From: UBA1845 sp002338715 | GTDB taxonomy: Bacteria > Planctomycetota > Phycisphaerae > UBA1845 | Direction of reading: 5' to 3' | NCBI GenBank assembly: GCA_035344155.1 | Contig: DAORAL010000023.1 | Span: 1 to 64,000 of the forward strand | Length of the DNA stretch: 64,000 nt | In this document: positions 27,602-35,581 of the stretch, piece after piece | Layout: the number at the start of each line of letters is the position of its first letter | Numbering within the stretch: position 1 is the first letter of the stretch | The notes under the pieces: generated by a model | Databases searched by the model: none | The model's input: only the letters and a program-made list of their open reading frames with translations | What the model was told of the DNA's origin: nothing | Translations under genes and position numbers: made by a program

Positions 27602-27781
27602 ATGGAAGCATATGAACAATTAAGACATCTCGTAGAATCAGCCGCAGATGACGTACGCAAGGCCACCGGTGGCAACAAAGCCGCCGGAACACGTGTTCGC
27701 AAGATCATGCAGGAAGTCAAAGCGGCTGCCCAGGAAGTCCGCAAGCAAATCCTCGAAGTCCGCTCGACTGAAGGCAGCTAG
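27602..27781 (+). CDS. Short histone H1-like protein (Hc1 family)
   Basis: 59 residues, preceded by AGGAG nine bases before the ATG. The sequence begins MEAYEQLRHLVESAADD, then GGNKAAGTRVRKIMQEVKAAA and ends in KQILEVRSTEGS. The GNKAAxxRVR core is the signature of chlamydial Hc1 and its short planctomycete relatives, which bind DNA and compact the nucleoid. The lysine-rich C-terminal tail of chlamydial Hc1 is absent, as in planctomycete members. It stands alone, with no neighbour in the same direction within 250 bases. Confidence 0.85.
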   Translation: MEAYEQLRHLVESAADDVRKATGGNKAAGTRVRKIMQEVKAAAQEVRKQILEVRSTEGS

Positions 27782-28038
27782 CCGGCTGATTGGGCGCCGG
27801 GTTGCGCGAAAGCGGTTTGGGACAGATCCCTGTGATGAGCGTGGTGCAGCCGGGCAAGCTGCGTGGAAGGTCAACCCAAGGCGGTTGATGCAGGTCCCTT
27901 GGTTCGTACTGCGCGAAACGTGGTTCAAGCGTTTGACTCTGTACCCAACCCTTCGGGGCCAAAAGGTGCTGTCTGTCCAATTATTTCCGCCTCCGGATCG
28001 TGATTGCATTCGAGGGGCTTAAGAGACTCAGTGAATCC

Positions 28039-28515
28039 ATGCCACCTCCGCTGCTCATCGATAGCGATCTCTTTGCCGATCGCCAGGACGTCTTTACCCA
28101 CGAACAAATTTACGAACGCATGCCGCACAAGCATGAGTTCGCCCTTCTGGATGGTGTCGTGCTCGCCGACAACGAGAAAGGCCTCGCGGTCGCCTATCAC
28201 GATTGCAAAACCGATGGATGGTGGGTGCGCGGGCATGTCCCGGGCCGACCGATCTTCCCGGGTGTTTTGCAACTTGAATGCAGCGCCCAACTCATTGCCT
28301 TCTTGACCCGCTACAAGGACGGATGCGACAAGTTCATCGTCTTCAGCGGGGTCGAGGATTGTCGCTTTCGCGATGCCGTGGTCCCGCCATGTCGCCTTTA
28401 TTTCCTGGCGCGGATGATCGAAGACCGAACACGACGCGTCAAAGCCGACGTGCAGGGCGTGGTCGATGGTCGAATCGTGTTCCAAGCCGTCGTGGCCGGC
28501 ATGCAGGTGGCTTGA
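28039..28515 (+). CDS. FabZ-like 3-hydroxyacyl-ACP dehydratase (hotdog fold)
   Basis: 158 residues from ATG 28039; an upstream frame from 28000 adds 13 residues. The signature reads ERMPHKHEFALLDGVV, then GHVPGRPIFPGVLQLECSAQL: the hotdog-fold active-site His (PHKH) and Glu (QLE) seen in FabZ/FabA dehydratases acting in fatty-acid elongation. Typical FabZ has GHFPGxPVMPGVLxxE; here the His is GHVPG and the neighbouring spacing is normal. It is slightly longer at the C-terminus than canonical FabZ. No other fatty-acid gene is adjacent, so it may serve a specialised lipid pathway instead. Family call good, pathway uncertain. Confidence 0.82.
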   Translation: MPPPLLIDSDLFADRQDVFTHEQIYERMPHKHEFALLDGVVLADNEKGLAVAYHDCKTDGWWVRGHVPGRPIFPGVLQLECSAQLIAFLTRYKDGCDKFIVFSGVEDCRFRDAVVPPCRLYFLARMIEDRTRRVKADVQGVVDGRIVFQAVVAGMQVA

Positions 28516-28795
28516 TCGCCTCGGTTTTTACCTGTTAACAAACGATTAAGATCGCCGTAAGTCGATATGCGATAACTTTTTACGGTGTTAAGCCCTCGTT
28601 AATCGTCCTTGCCGGCGTTTTGCCGGTCCCTATCCCCATGTCTTTATTCCGCCCGGTGCATCGGCCCTGTTTGCAGGGCTTACAAGACCATTGTATCTCA
28701 CCAATGTTTGGTATATGTTAGGTATTCGGTCGGGATGGTTGCCCCTTCGGGCGGGGCGGCGAATCGTGGGACCAAAGCAGCGGGGACAGGCATCG

Positions 28796-29773
28796 ATGGC
28801 AAGAGACAATTTGGGCGGGAGCGTTCATCTCACTGACGGGCAGCGAAAACTGGTTGAGGACAACATGGGATTGGTCGGGCTTCATATTCGGCGGTGCGTG
28901 CGGAACACGGCCGTCGGTAAATCGGACCGAGACTACGACGATTTGTTTCAGGAGGGGTGCATCGGGTTGATCCAGTCGGCGCGGAAGTTTGATCCGCAGG
29001 CGGGGATTCCGTTTGCGGCGTTCGCGTTGCCGAGGATTCATACGGCTGTCAGTGCGGCGCTTCTTCGTGATGAATCGTTGATCCGGGTTCCTCGAAAGAG
29101 AAAACGAAGGAACGAACCCGGTGAAGGGGGCAGTGCGATGGTGGCAGTTGCGCCGGTCCGCGAGAAGCCCAAGGTGTATTCGCTCGATGTTGATCCGCGG
29201 CTTGGAGAGATGAATGACCCGGGTGAAAGTGATGAGTCGCGAACGATCGGTGACCGCCTCCGGGAGAAATACGAGCAGGCCGTCGAGGTTGCAACGCGAA
29301 TTGTGACGCGTCGCAAAGCCACCCGAAATGATCGGGGTGAACTCATCGAGCGGATCATTCAGCAGCGGCTTCTGGTTCCGGAAGAAGACGCCAAGACGGC
29401 GCTGAGGCAGATCGCCCGAGACACCAATTCGTCGTATTCGCGTGTGCTCCAATGTGAACGTCGCATTCAAACGGCGATGCGCCGGGCGCTGACCGGCGAC
29501 CTGGAGTTTCGCCAGTTGCAGGAATCCGCGCGACGCAGCGAGGTCGGCGCAAATCAGCAAATCGATCGGGAGTTGGAAAAGCGATTGAGAGAAGACGCGG
29601 CAGAAAGTTGCTGGCGCCGACTGACCTCGCTCAAGCGACCCGCCCGAAAGCGATTCATCCGATCAATGGGCAGCGGCGCCGACAAACACACCCGCGAATC
29701 GTTTCGCAAGATGTTCATCGCACTGCCAAGAAGCGAGTCGGACGAATTGCTAAAGCAAGTCAGCTCAGAGTAG
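28796..29773 (+). CDS. Sigma-70 family RNA polymerase sigma factor, atypical
   Basis: 325 residues from ATG 28796. Region 2 is clear: VEDNMGLVGLHIRRCV, then DYDDLFQEGCIGLIQSARK and FDPQAGIPFAAFALPRIHTA. A long charged insert (about 110-185) separates it from a region-4-like helix-turn-helix (IARDTNSSYSRVLQCERRIQ). It is larger than FliA/SigB-type sigmas and has an extra ~80-residue C-terminal tail of unknown role. It may direct transcription of a small regulon. No anti-sigma gene is adjacent. It is 280 bases after the FabZ-like gene. Confidence 0.8.
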   Translation: MARDNLGGSVHLTDGQRKLVEDNMGLVGLHIRRCVRNTAVGKSDRDYDDLFQEGCIGLIQSARKFDPQAGIPFAAFALPRIHTAVSAALLRDESLIRVPRKRKRRNEPGEGGSAMVAVAPVREKPKVYSLDVDPRLGEMNDPGESDESRTIGDRLREKYEQAVEVATRIVTRRKATRNDRGELIERIIQQRLLVPEEDAKTALRQIARDTNSSYSRVLQCERRIQTAMRRALTGDLEFRQLQESARRSEVGANQQIDRELEKRLREDAAESCWRRLTSLKRPARKRFIRSMGSGADKHTRESFRKMFIALPRSESDELLKQVSSE

Positions 29774-29794
29774 GGTGCGTCCCGGACGCACCTG

Positions 29795-30568
29795 TCATCT
29801 CGTGGCGAATTGATCAGGTTCAGCGAGAAGGTGGCAGAGATCACGAAACGTCCTGACGTTTTCGATTTCGACCCAGCATATCGTGCTTGCGTATTCTTCG
29901 GACTTGTGCCAGACGTAGATGAAACTAGCGAAACAGAGTAGGCCAATCCCGAAAAGTTCAAGATTCAAGTGAACCCCGAGCGGCAACAATACGAAACTTG
30001 CGACAAACAATACGAGGCCAGCAAGTAAGTGTAACCAGTCATTGCGACGCCAGATTTTGGCATCGCGTCTGAGTTCGGGATTGATTTGTATGATCTTCGA
30101 GATGATTTCCGGCAGGCCCTTGCTTTGATATTGCCAAATGGGCGAGCTTGGACGGAGATTGACAGTCTCTACGCCGGCATCACTCATCAATTTCCGAATC
30201 ATCAGAAACGCGCCAGCGGTCCGGCAGGGGCGGCCCAGGAAGTTGGGCTCAGGAATGCACATCACCTTGGCGTGGCGCGCGACAAAGGTGCAGACGTCGG
30301 TCAACGTTCTGGTTTTCGCCGGGCGCAAGACGACTTTCCATTCAGCCAGCGGCGCGTCCATATCAAACCAATTGTTAACCAGCCGGGCGTTGTGCAGCCA
30401 CGTACGCTCCATACCGTCGCCGTAGCATTGCCAGTCGCGGACTTTGGTGTCGAGCGTCAACTCGATTGATTCGACTTCGCAGTACTTGACCAGCATTTCT
30501 TGCCGCAGCTTCAGCGATTCAAACACTTCGGCAACAGTGAGATTTCGATCATCAAGTGGCTGATTCAT
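29795..30568 (-). CDS. Unknown protein with two C-terminal membrane segments
   Basis: 257 residues from ATG 30566-30568; the frame extends further upstream but that part overlaps the neighbouring gene region and lacks support. The soluble N-terminal 170 residues carry paired tryptophan and cysteine residues and no recognised domain. A membrane hairpin (WLHLLAGLVLFVASFVLLP and LELFGIGLLCFASFIYVWH) lies near residues 190-240. It ends 22 bases after the convergent sigma-factor gene, with a GTGCGTCC-CGGACGCAC palindrome between. Function unknown. Confidence 0.65.
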   Translation of the reverse strand: MNQPLDDRNLTVAEVFESLKLRQEMLVKYCEVESIELTLDTKVRDWQCYGDGMERTWLHNARLVNNWFDMDAPLAEWKVVLRPAKTRTLTDVCTFVARHAKVMCIPEPNFLGRPCRTAGAFLMIRKLMSDAGVETVNLRPSSPIWQYQSKGLPEIISKIIQINPELRRDAKIWRRNDWLHLLAGLVLFVASFVLLPLGVHLNLELFGIGLLCFASFIYVWHKSEEYASTICWVEIENVRTFRDLCHLLAEPDQFATR

Positions 30569-30639
30569 ACGCAAGACGCTAGCGTTCCCTGCGGTTATCG
30601 GCAAGTTCAAAACCGTGAGCAGCGGGTCGCACCAGTTGG

Positions 30640-31017
30640 TTACCGCTTGGTTGGCAGGAATCTCGCAAGCAACTTTCGAGCGAGCTTGAACGTGTAGGCG
30701 ATCGGCATGAGGATCGGCCTGAAGTACCAGTATTGCTTGCGAAGATATGCGGCTAAGAGTTTGTCGCTCCACTTGTCCGCAACGTCTTCGGTTTCTTTAA
30801 ATTCCGGCTTCTTGGTTTTGTGAATGTGATGGCCGAATTCGTGGTACAGAACTGAACCCAGAGCCGCATCACGAATGAGTGGTATGCGCTTCGCGTACCA
30901 GGGTATCTCGTTGAGGATGTTGTCGACGACGAGGCGTATCCATGCCGGTTCGCCTTTCCACTTCTGCATGTACATGCCAAAGCATTCGCGTTGATGCACG
31001 CGATTGTTTCGGCTCAT
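30640..31017 (-). CDS. HEFGH-containing protein, possible small metallopeptidase
   Basis: 125 residues from ATG 31015-31017. It contains YHEFGHHIHKTK (HExxH zinc-binding motif with an extra HH) at about residue 60, typical of small zincin-type peptidases, but no distant third ligand was identified with confidence. The C-terminal ~35 residues (RPILMPIAYTFKLARKLLARFLP) are basic and amphipathic. The longer frame to 31086 is encoded by a family B repeat and is rejected. It is 71 bases upstream of the unknown gene at 29795 and in the same direction. Activity is not shown. Confidence 0.6.
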   Translation of the reverse strand: MSRNNRVHQRECFGMYMQKWKGEPAWIRLVVDNILNEIPWYAKRIPLIRDAALGSVLYHEFGHHIHKTKKPEFKETEDVADKWSDKLLAAYLRKQYWYFRPILMPIAYTFKLARKLLARFLPTKR

Positions 31018-31020
31018 TGT

Positions 31021-31193
31021 GGCGAACTTAATCCAAGCGTAGCGTCTTGCTCGTCCAATCTTTACAGCACGGGCGCCAGTACCCACGTGGATTGACTTCG
31101 TTTTGCCCCTGGATTCCCGCCTTCGCGGGAATGACGACGCTGTCGCGCTGCTACGTTTGGATTCAACGTGTTCCAGATTCGCACTCGTGGATT
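31021..31193 (-). repeat. Dispersed repeat, family B, copy 3
   Basis: The reverse complement reads AATCCACGAGT...CTGGAACACG...CGTCGTCATTCCCGCGAAGG, then CGGGAATCCAGGGGCAAAAC, and ends ...CTTGGATTAAGTTCGCC. It aligns with 14681-14894 except that the family A insertion there is absent. It fills the space between the start of the HEFGH gene (4 bases away) and the stop of the ComEA-like gene (3 bases away). Confidence 0.85.
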
Positions 31194-31195
31194 CG

Positions 31196-31588
31196 TCAGT
31201 GAGAATCGAACTTCAGGTAGCGTTCGATCCGTGCGATGGTAACGGGACCGATGCCTCGCACGCGCTCAAGGTCGTTGGCTGATTGAAATACTGGACGACC
31301 ATCCTGCGGCTTGTTCTCTTCGCGAAACGCGACAATGCGTTGGGCCGTCACTTCGCCGATGCGCGGCAGTAGCGCCAAATCGGTTGGTGATGCGGTGTTC
31401 GGATCAAGTCGCAGGCCGGGCGTTTGTGTTTGTTGATTTGTGTTGGCGTCGGATGGCGATGTTGCGATGTGCAGGTTGTTCGTTGCGAATACCATCCACA
31501 CGCAGGCCAATGGGACGGCGATGGCGAAGGGGACGAATAGTGTCTTGGGTGGTGGTGCAGCGACTGACTTGGTTTGCCCTTGATCCAT
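31196..31588 (-). CDS. ComEA-like helix-hairpin-helix protein
   Basis: 130 residues from ATG 31586-31588; the upstream ATG at 31606 lies in a repeat. One membrane-spanning segment (TLFVPFAIAVPLACVWMVFA) anchors it, followed by a linker and two HhH motifs: LDPNTASPTDLALLPRIGEV and ANDLERVRGIGPVTIARIE. This is the ComEA/helix-hairpin-helix DNA-binding arrangement (usual ComEA is 110-200 residues). ComEA binds incoming DNA during natural transformation; ComEC is not in this window, so a general DNA- or RNA-binding role remains possible. Confidence 0.83.
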   Translation of the reverse strand: MDQGQTKSVAAPPPKTLFVPFAIAVPLACVWMVFATNNLHIATSPSDANTNQQTQTPGLRLDPNTASPTDLALLPRIGEVTAQRIVAFREENKPQDGRPVFQSANDLERVRGIGPVTIARIERYLKFDSH

Positions 31589-31597
31589 CGTTTGCCT

Positions 31598-31623
31598 GGT
31601 GGGCACGGCCCACCCTACGGACG
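31598..31623. repeat. Dispersed palindrome, family D, copy 1
   Basis: GGTGGGCACGGCCCACCCTACG-type 26-bp unit (GTGGGC...GCCCAC palindrome). The same unit occurs inverted twice at 38331-38394. A looser related palindrome (GTGCGTCCCGGACGCAC) lies at 29775-29792. Confidence 0.8.
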
Positions 31624-31641
31624 AGCCAACGGTGATTGAAG

Positions 31642-33168
31642 CTAGCCGGCAGATCTTGTTGCGTGGCCGTCGGTATCGCCGCCTAGATCGCGCTTGATCT
31701 CAACCAGTTCTTCGTATGCGGGTTTGGGTTTTCCATCTGCACAGACCAGTCCGGCATGGGGCAGGAAGTGGGCATTGTCTTCGCAGAAGTCCTGCCACGT
31801 GAGCGATTCGATGAACGGTTTGCTCAAGGCGATGTGATACACCCGCCGCATCCAGGCACGTTGAATTTCCGGCGACCAATCGCGATGCCACGCACCACCG
31901 GCAGATGCCGCGACCTTGCCTTCCCACGCATCACCCGCGCCGACACTCGGAGCTGAAGGCACTTGAATACCGGTCACGTGAACGGGTTTGCCGAAATTCG
32001 CAAAGCGATCGAGCATCGACGATATCGAGAAAATGTCGCGAACGTAGCGGCCTTCTGCGCCGACGCCAAGGCAACACTGTACGCCGAACGCATCGAAGTT
32101 CAGACCGTTTTGCATGACCATTTCCGCGTACAGCATTGGCGGGATGGTTCGCTGGTTGTTGGCGTAATACTCGCCCCAGGGCATGACGATGTCGATGACA
32201 GCTAGGCTGCGCGGAGCGGTTTGCTTGGCGACCGAGACGGCCATCCTCGTCAGTTCCATCAACTGCTCGAAATTGAACTGGAAGCAGTTGGCCGCGTGAA
32301 TGCCCGAGATGACATCCCACACGGAAACGTATTGGCCATAGCGCTTGATCACGCGGGTCAGGTGTTCGTACACGAGGTCGCGGATGGCTTCGAAGTCGTG
32401 TTCCCAGATGTACAACCAATCGGGGACGTTGGACTTGGTGAATGAAACCAGACCACTGCCGCGCACCGGAATGTGGTGTCGGCTGGCCCAGTCGATCCAA
32501 TCGTCGGTGGCTTGCCAGTTGAGTTCCTTTTCGCGCGGTTCGATATCGCGCCACGAAAAGGGGATCGAAATAAAGTCGCAACTCTTGGGGATCAACTCGC
32601 GGACGCTGGCGTCGGTTGACTTCGGATTGATGCGCGTACCGAGCAAGCGTTTCGGGAAACCGGCGACCTGTTTGCGCCGATTGAGGAAAATCTCAGCGTG
32701 AAAAGCGGTGAGTTGTTCGGAGGCCCTGATCGCCATGGCGATGCCATTGTCCGCGATCTCTGCCGCCTGAGCCGGTGTGTCGGCTTGCAGTGCGGCGATC
32801 AACTGGTCGCGGGCGAGGTCGATGAGTTTGGCGACTTCTTCGATGCCCTCAAAATCGAACAGGCCCCAGTCTTCGCGTTTCTGGGCGATGCGCATCAAGC
32901 GTCCGCGCAGCAGTTCGACCTGAAGGTTGTAGGGTTGATCGCGTTCGGGAAGGCGGGTGGTTTCGAGAACCATGCGTCCGCCGCCTTTGACGGGCCAAAC
33001 CAGGGCAAGGGCAGCCGGTCCGCCCGCTTTCGTGTTGCAGATGAATTCGTTGCCTTTGGATTGGATGTCGGCGCGGAGGGGAACGTTGTCGCTGCCAACA
33101 AGGTAAGCGCCGTCGAGTTTGACACTCTCGTTGGCTCCCCCGTTGTTATTGACTGTGAATCGCAGCAT
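31642..33168 (-). CDS. GH10-like protein with both catalytic glutamates replaced
   Basis: 508 residues from ATG 33166-33168 with a GGGGG run upstream. There is no signal peptide. The N-terminal ~165 residues are a beta-rich plus helical module. The rest (about 170-500) follows the GH10 xylanase barrel: GTRINP, SIPFSWRDIEP, WIDWASRHHIPVRGSGLV, then WDVISGIH (284-291) and PVHVTGIQVPS (396-406), ending in WQDFCEDN...LVCADGKPKPAYEELV, which is the usual GH10 C-terminus. In active GH10 the acid/base lies in WDVVNE and the nucleophile in TELDV; here these read WDVISG and VTGIQV, so both glutamates are Gly. It is probably a binding protein or an enzyme with a new mechanism. No frame disruption is seen. 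Confidence 0.82.
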   Translation of the reverse strand: MLRFTVNNNGGANESVKLDGAYLVGSDNVPLRADIQSKGNEFICNTKAGGPAALALVWPVKGGGRMVLETTRLPERDQPYNLQVELLRGRLMRIAQKREDWGLFDFEGIEEVAKLIDLARDQLIAALQADTPAQAAEIADNGIAMAIRASEQLTAFHAEIFLNRRKQVAGFPKRLLGTRINPKSTDASVRELIPKSCDFISIPFSWRDIEPREKELNWQATDDWIDWASRHHIPVRGSGLVSFTKSNVPDWLYIWEHDFEAIRDLVYEHLTRVIKRYGQYVSVWDVISGIHAANCFQFNFEQLMELTRMAVSVAKQTAPRSLAVIDIVMPWGEYYANNQRTIPPMLYAEMVMQNGLNFDAFGVQCCLGVGAEGRYVRDIFSISSMLDRFANFGKPVHVTGIQVPSAPSVGAGDAWEGKVAASAGGAWHRDWSPEIQRAWMRRVYHIALSKPFIESLTWQDFCEDNAHFLPHAGLVCADGKPKPAYEELVEIKRDLGGDTDGHATRSAG

Positions 33169-33477
33169 ACGTGCCCCCAGGTCGCGTCTCACTTGGTATC
33201 GGTTTCAGGCGATATGAAGCCATAGACTTTTCCAAGTCTTAGCGCATCACGCGTGCTGACCCGTTTGGATTTAGAGTGAATGGTCTCGCCACATTGCTCA
33301 CCAAGATCAACCATTCAGCGCAATGCCATTATGCCCCAGCGGCTGTAGGCCGTCGAGTGTCACGGATGTATTATTTTGTACCGGTCTATCGTTGCATTGC
33401 GGTGAAAACGGGCAGAATCGTGGGCGGCTTCAATTGCTTCTTTTAGTAGTTCGCGAATCCACCAGCCTGGGCGCGGC
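33169..33477. other. Gene-free interval before the GH10-like gene
   Basis: 309 bases between the start of the GH10-like gene and the stop of the dehydrogenase gene, both on the minus strand. It should carry the GH10-like promoter. No RNA gene, strong terminator or repeat family member was recognised. Confidence 0.45.
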
Positions 33478-34473
33478 TCAATTCACCGGATTGGGTAGGG
33501 GCTGGTTCGTGATACTTGCGACAACGTTGGCAGCCGCCATGCGTGCCATCCACTCGCGCGTTTCCATGGTGGCGCTTCCGATGTGGGGGACGCACAGGAC
33601 GTTGGGCATTTGCAGCAGTTCGGCGGGGATGTTCGGCTCGAATTCGAACACATCGAGTGCAGCGCCGGCGATTTTCCGGTTGGCGAGGCAATCGATCAAA
33701 TCGGATTCCTTCACGACGGCGCCGCGGCTTGTGTTGATGAGAAACGCGGAGGGCTTCATTCGCGTGAGGAGCGATTGATTGACGAGATGCCTGGTTTCGG
33801 GCGCGAGGGCGACGTGCAAAGTCACAATGTCGGATTCGGCGAACAGCGTTTCGATTTCGACGCGTCGTCCGCCCAATGTGTTGATGGTGTCGTTTTCCTT
33901 GCGTGATACGTACAGCAACTTCATGTCGAAACCGCTTGCCCGCTTCGCCACAGCGCAACCGATTCCGCCGGCACCGACGATCCCCAGCGTTTTGCCCGAA
34001 ACATCGCTGCCGAAAATCTGCATCGGGGCGATGCCTTTCCAAGTTTGACTCTGTGCGAGCGCTTCTGCGCCACGCAAATCGCGCACGAGTGAGAGCATGA
34101 TCGCCATCGTCAGATCGGCCGTGGCGGCTGTCGGTGCTTCGGGCGTGTTGGTCACGCGGATACCCAAACGCGTAGCGGCTTCGATGTCGATGTTGTCGGT
34201 TCCCACGCCGTAATTCGCGACGATTTTGCATGTGGGGGAGGCGGCTTGCAGAACGGGTTCGGTGATGGAATCGCCGACGAAGCAGACGAGCGCATCGCAA
34301 CCTTCGACCAGTTCACAGAGTGATTCGGGCGTGTGAATTGTGTTGGCTGGTCCGATTCGAAGTTGGCCATAAGGTCGTAGCATGGAAAGACCGGCTTCTG
34401 GGATGGGTTGCGTGACGGCGATTGTCTTGTGAATTGTGCCATCGTTGGGGCTTGGCGTGTTTTTGAGGCTCAC
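33478..34473 (-). CDS. D-2-hydroxyacid dehydrogenase, glyoxylate/hydroxypyruvate reductase-like
   Basis: 331 residues from GTG 34471-34473, preceded by GGAGAAGGGAAG; the longer frame to 34569 is rejected. The NAD-binding Rossmann motif is GIVGAGGIGCAVAKRA, the catalytic Arg is in NTSRG, the Glu in DVFEFEPN, and the His in CVPHIGSATMETREWM. The HIGSATxETR form is typical of glyoxylate/hydroxypyruvate reductases (GyaR/GhrB group) rather than SerA. It interconverts 2-oxo and 2-hydroxy acids with NAD(P)H. No ACT domain is present, arguing against 3-phosphoglycerate dehydrogenase. It is divergent from purC. Confidence 0.87.
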   Translation of the reverse strand: MSLKNTPSPNDGTIHKTIAVTQPIPEAGLSMLRPYGQLRIGPANTIHTPESLCELVEGCDALVCFVGDSITEPVLQAASPTCKIVANYGVGTDNIDIEAATRLGIRVTNTPEAPTAATADLTMAIMLSLVRDLRGAEALAQSQTWKGIAPMQIFGSDVSGKTLGIVGAGGIGCAVAKRASGFDMKLLYVSRKENDTINTLGGRRVEIETLFAESDIVTLHVALAPETRHLVNQSLLTRMKPSAFLINTSRGAVVKESDLIDCLANRKIAGAALDVFEFEPNIPAELLQMPNVLCVPHIGSATMETREWMARMAAANVVASITNQPLPNPVN

Positions 34474-34653
34474 GGTTGCTTCCCTTCTCCAAGTCGGCAG
34501 AATAGCCCGCGCTGCGGCTGCGCGAAAACATTGTACCGTGTGGTCTGCGAAGGATCGAACACGGGTCATTGAGCGAGGGTCCGGTCGCGCCGGTGTGGGG
34601 CGGTTGGATATGAACTGGAACCAGTAACTTTCTAACAGGAATGCGAAGGCGTC

Positions 34654-35562
34654 ATGATTGAAAGCTGCTCCAAGGTGGTCACCGAGACGACGATTCCGGG
34701 CGTGTCCGTACGACGCGGCAAGGTTCGAGATATTTACGAGTTAGCCGACTCGCTGCTGTTGGTTGCGACGGATCGCATCAGTGCGTACGACGTCGTGCTT
34801 CCGACGGCGATCCCCGGTAAGGGCGAGATGCTGACGCGTTTGTCGCGGTTTTGGTTTCAGTGGCTGGGCGATTCGGTGCCGAACCATTTTCTGGGGATGG
34901 TGGAAGACCAAGCCCCCGACGGTTTGGAGGATCATCTCGATCAGTTGCGTCATCGCACGACAGTCTGTCGCAAGTGCGAGGTGGTTCCGATCGAATGCGT
35001 GGTGCGCGGGTACATCACCGGGTCGGGTTGGGTTGAGTACCAGCGCGACCAGACGGTTTGCGGAATTGAACTGCCTGCCGGTTTGAAACAATGTCAAAAG
35101 CTGGATACGCCGATCTTCACCCCGGCGACCAAGGAAGACGAAGGCCACGACATCAACATTTCGTTCGAGCGGGCGTGCGAACTCGTTGGGACCGACGTGA
35201 TGACAAAGCTTCGCGACATGAGCATCGACATTTACACGCGGGCGAGTGAATACGCCGCCACCCGCGGCATCATCATCGCCGACACGAAGTTTGAGTTCGG
35301 CGTTCACGGCGGCAAGTTGCTCTTGATCGACGAGGTGCTCACGCCCGATTCGTCGCGGTTTTGGCCGAAAGATAAATACGAAGCCGGGCGCGATCAGGAG
35401 AGTTTTGACAAGCAGTACGTGCGCAACTACCTGACCGAGCTTGTCAAATCGGGCCAGTGGGACAAAACGCCCCCCGGTCCGCAACTGCCCGAGAAAATCG
35501 TCAAGAACACCGCGGCGAAGTACCGCGAAGCCTGCGAACTGCTGATGGATGGTCGCGGCTAA
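34654..35562 (+). CDS. purC: Phosphoribosylaminoimidazole-succinocarboxamide synthase
   Basis: 302 residues. The ATG is preceded by GAAGG. The SAICAR synthetase signature runs throughout: RRGKVRDIYEL, ATDRISAYDVVLPTAIPGKG, VECVVRGYITGSGW-like CVVRGYITGSGWVEYQ, and IIIADTKFEFG, LLIDEVLTPDSSRFWP. The enzyme ligates aspartate to CAIR in purine synthesis. At 302 residues it is of the longer class, similar to yeast Ade1. It is followed by aroC after 19 bases, in the same direction, suggesting cotranscription although the pathways differ. Confidence 0.97.
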   Translation: MIESCSKVVTETTIPGVSVRRGKVRDIYELADSLLLVATDRISAYDVVLPTAIPGKGEMLTRLSRFWFQWLGDSVPNHFLGMVEDQAPDGLEDHLDQLRHRTTVCRKCEVVPIECVVRGYITGSGWVEYQRDQTVCGIELPAGLKQCQKLDTPIFTPATKEDEGHDINISFERACELVGTDVMTKLRDMSIDIYTRASEYAATRGIIIADTKFEFGVHGGKLLLIDEVLTPDSSRFWPKDKYEAGRDQESFDKQYVRNYLTELVKSGQWDKTPPGPQLPEKIVKNTAAKYREACELLMDGRG

Positions 35563-35581
35563 AGAGAAAAAGTGACGCAAT

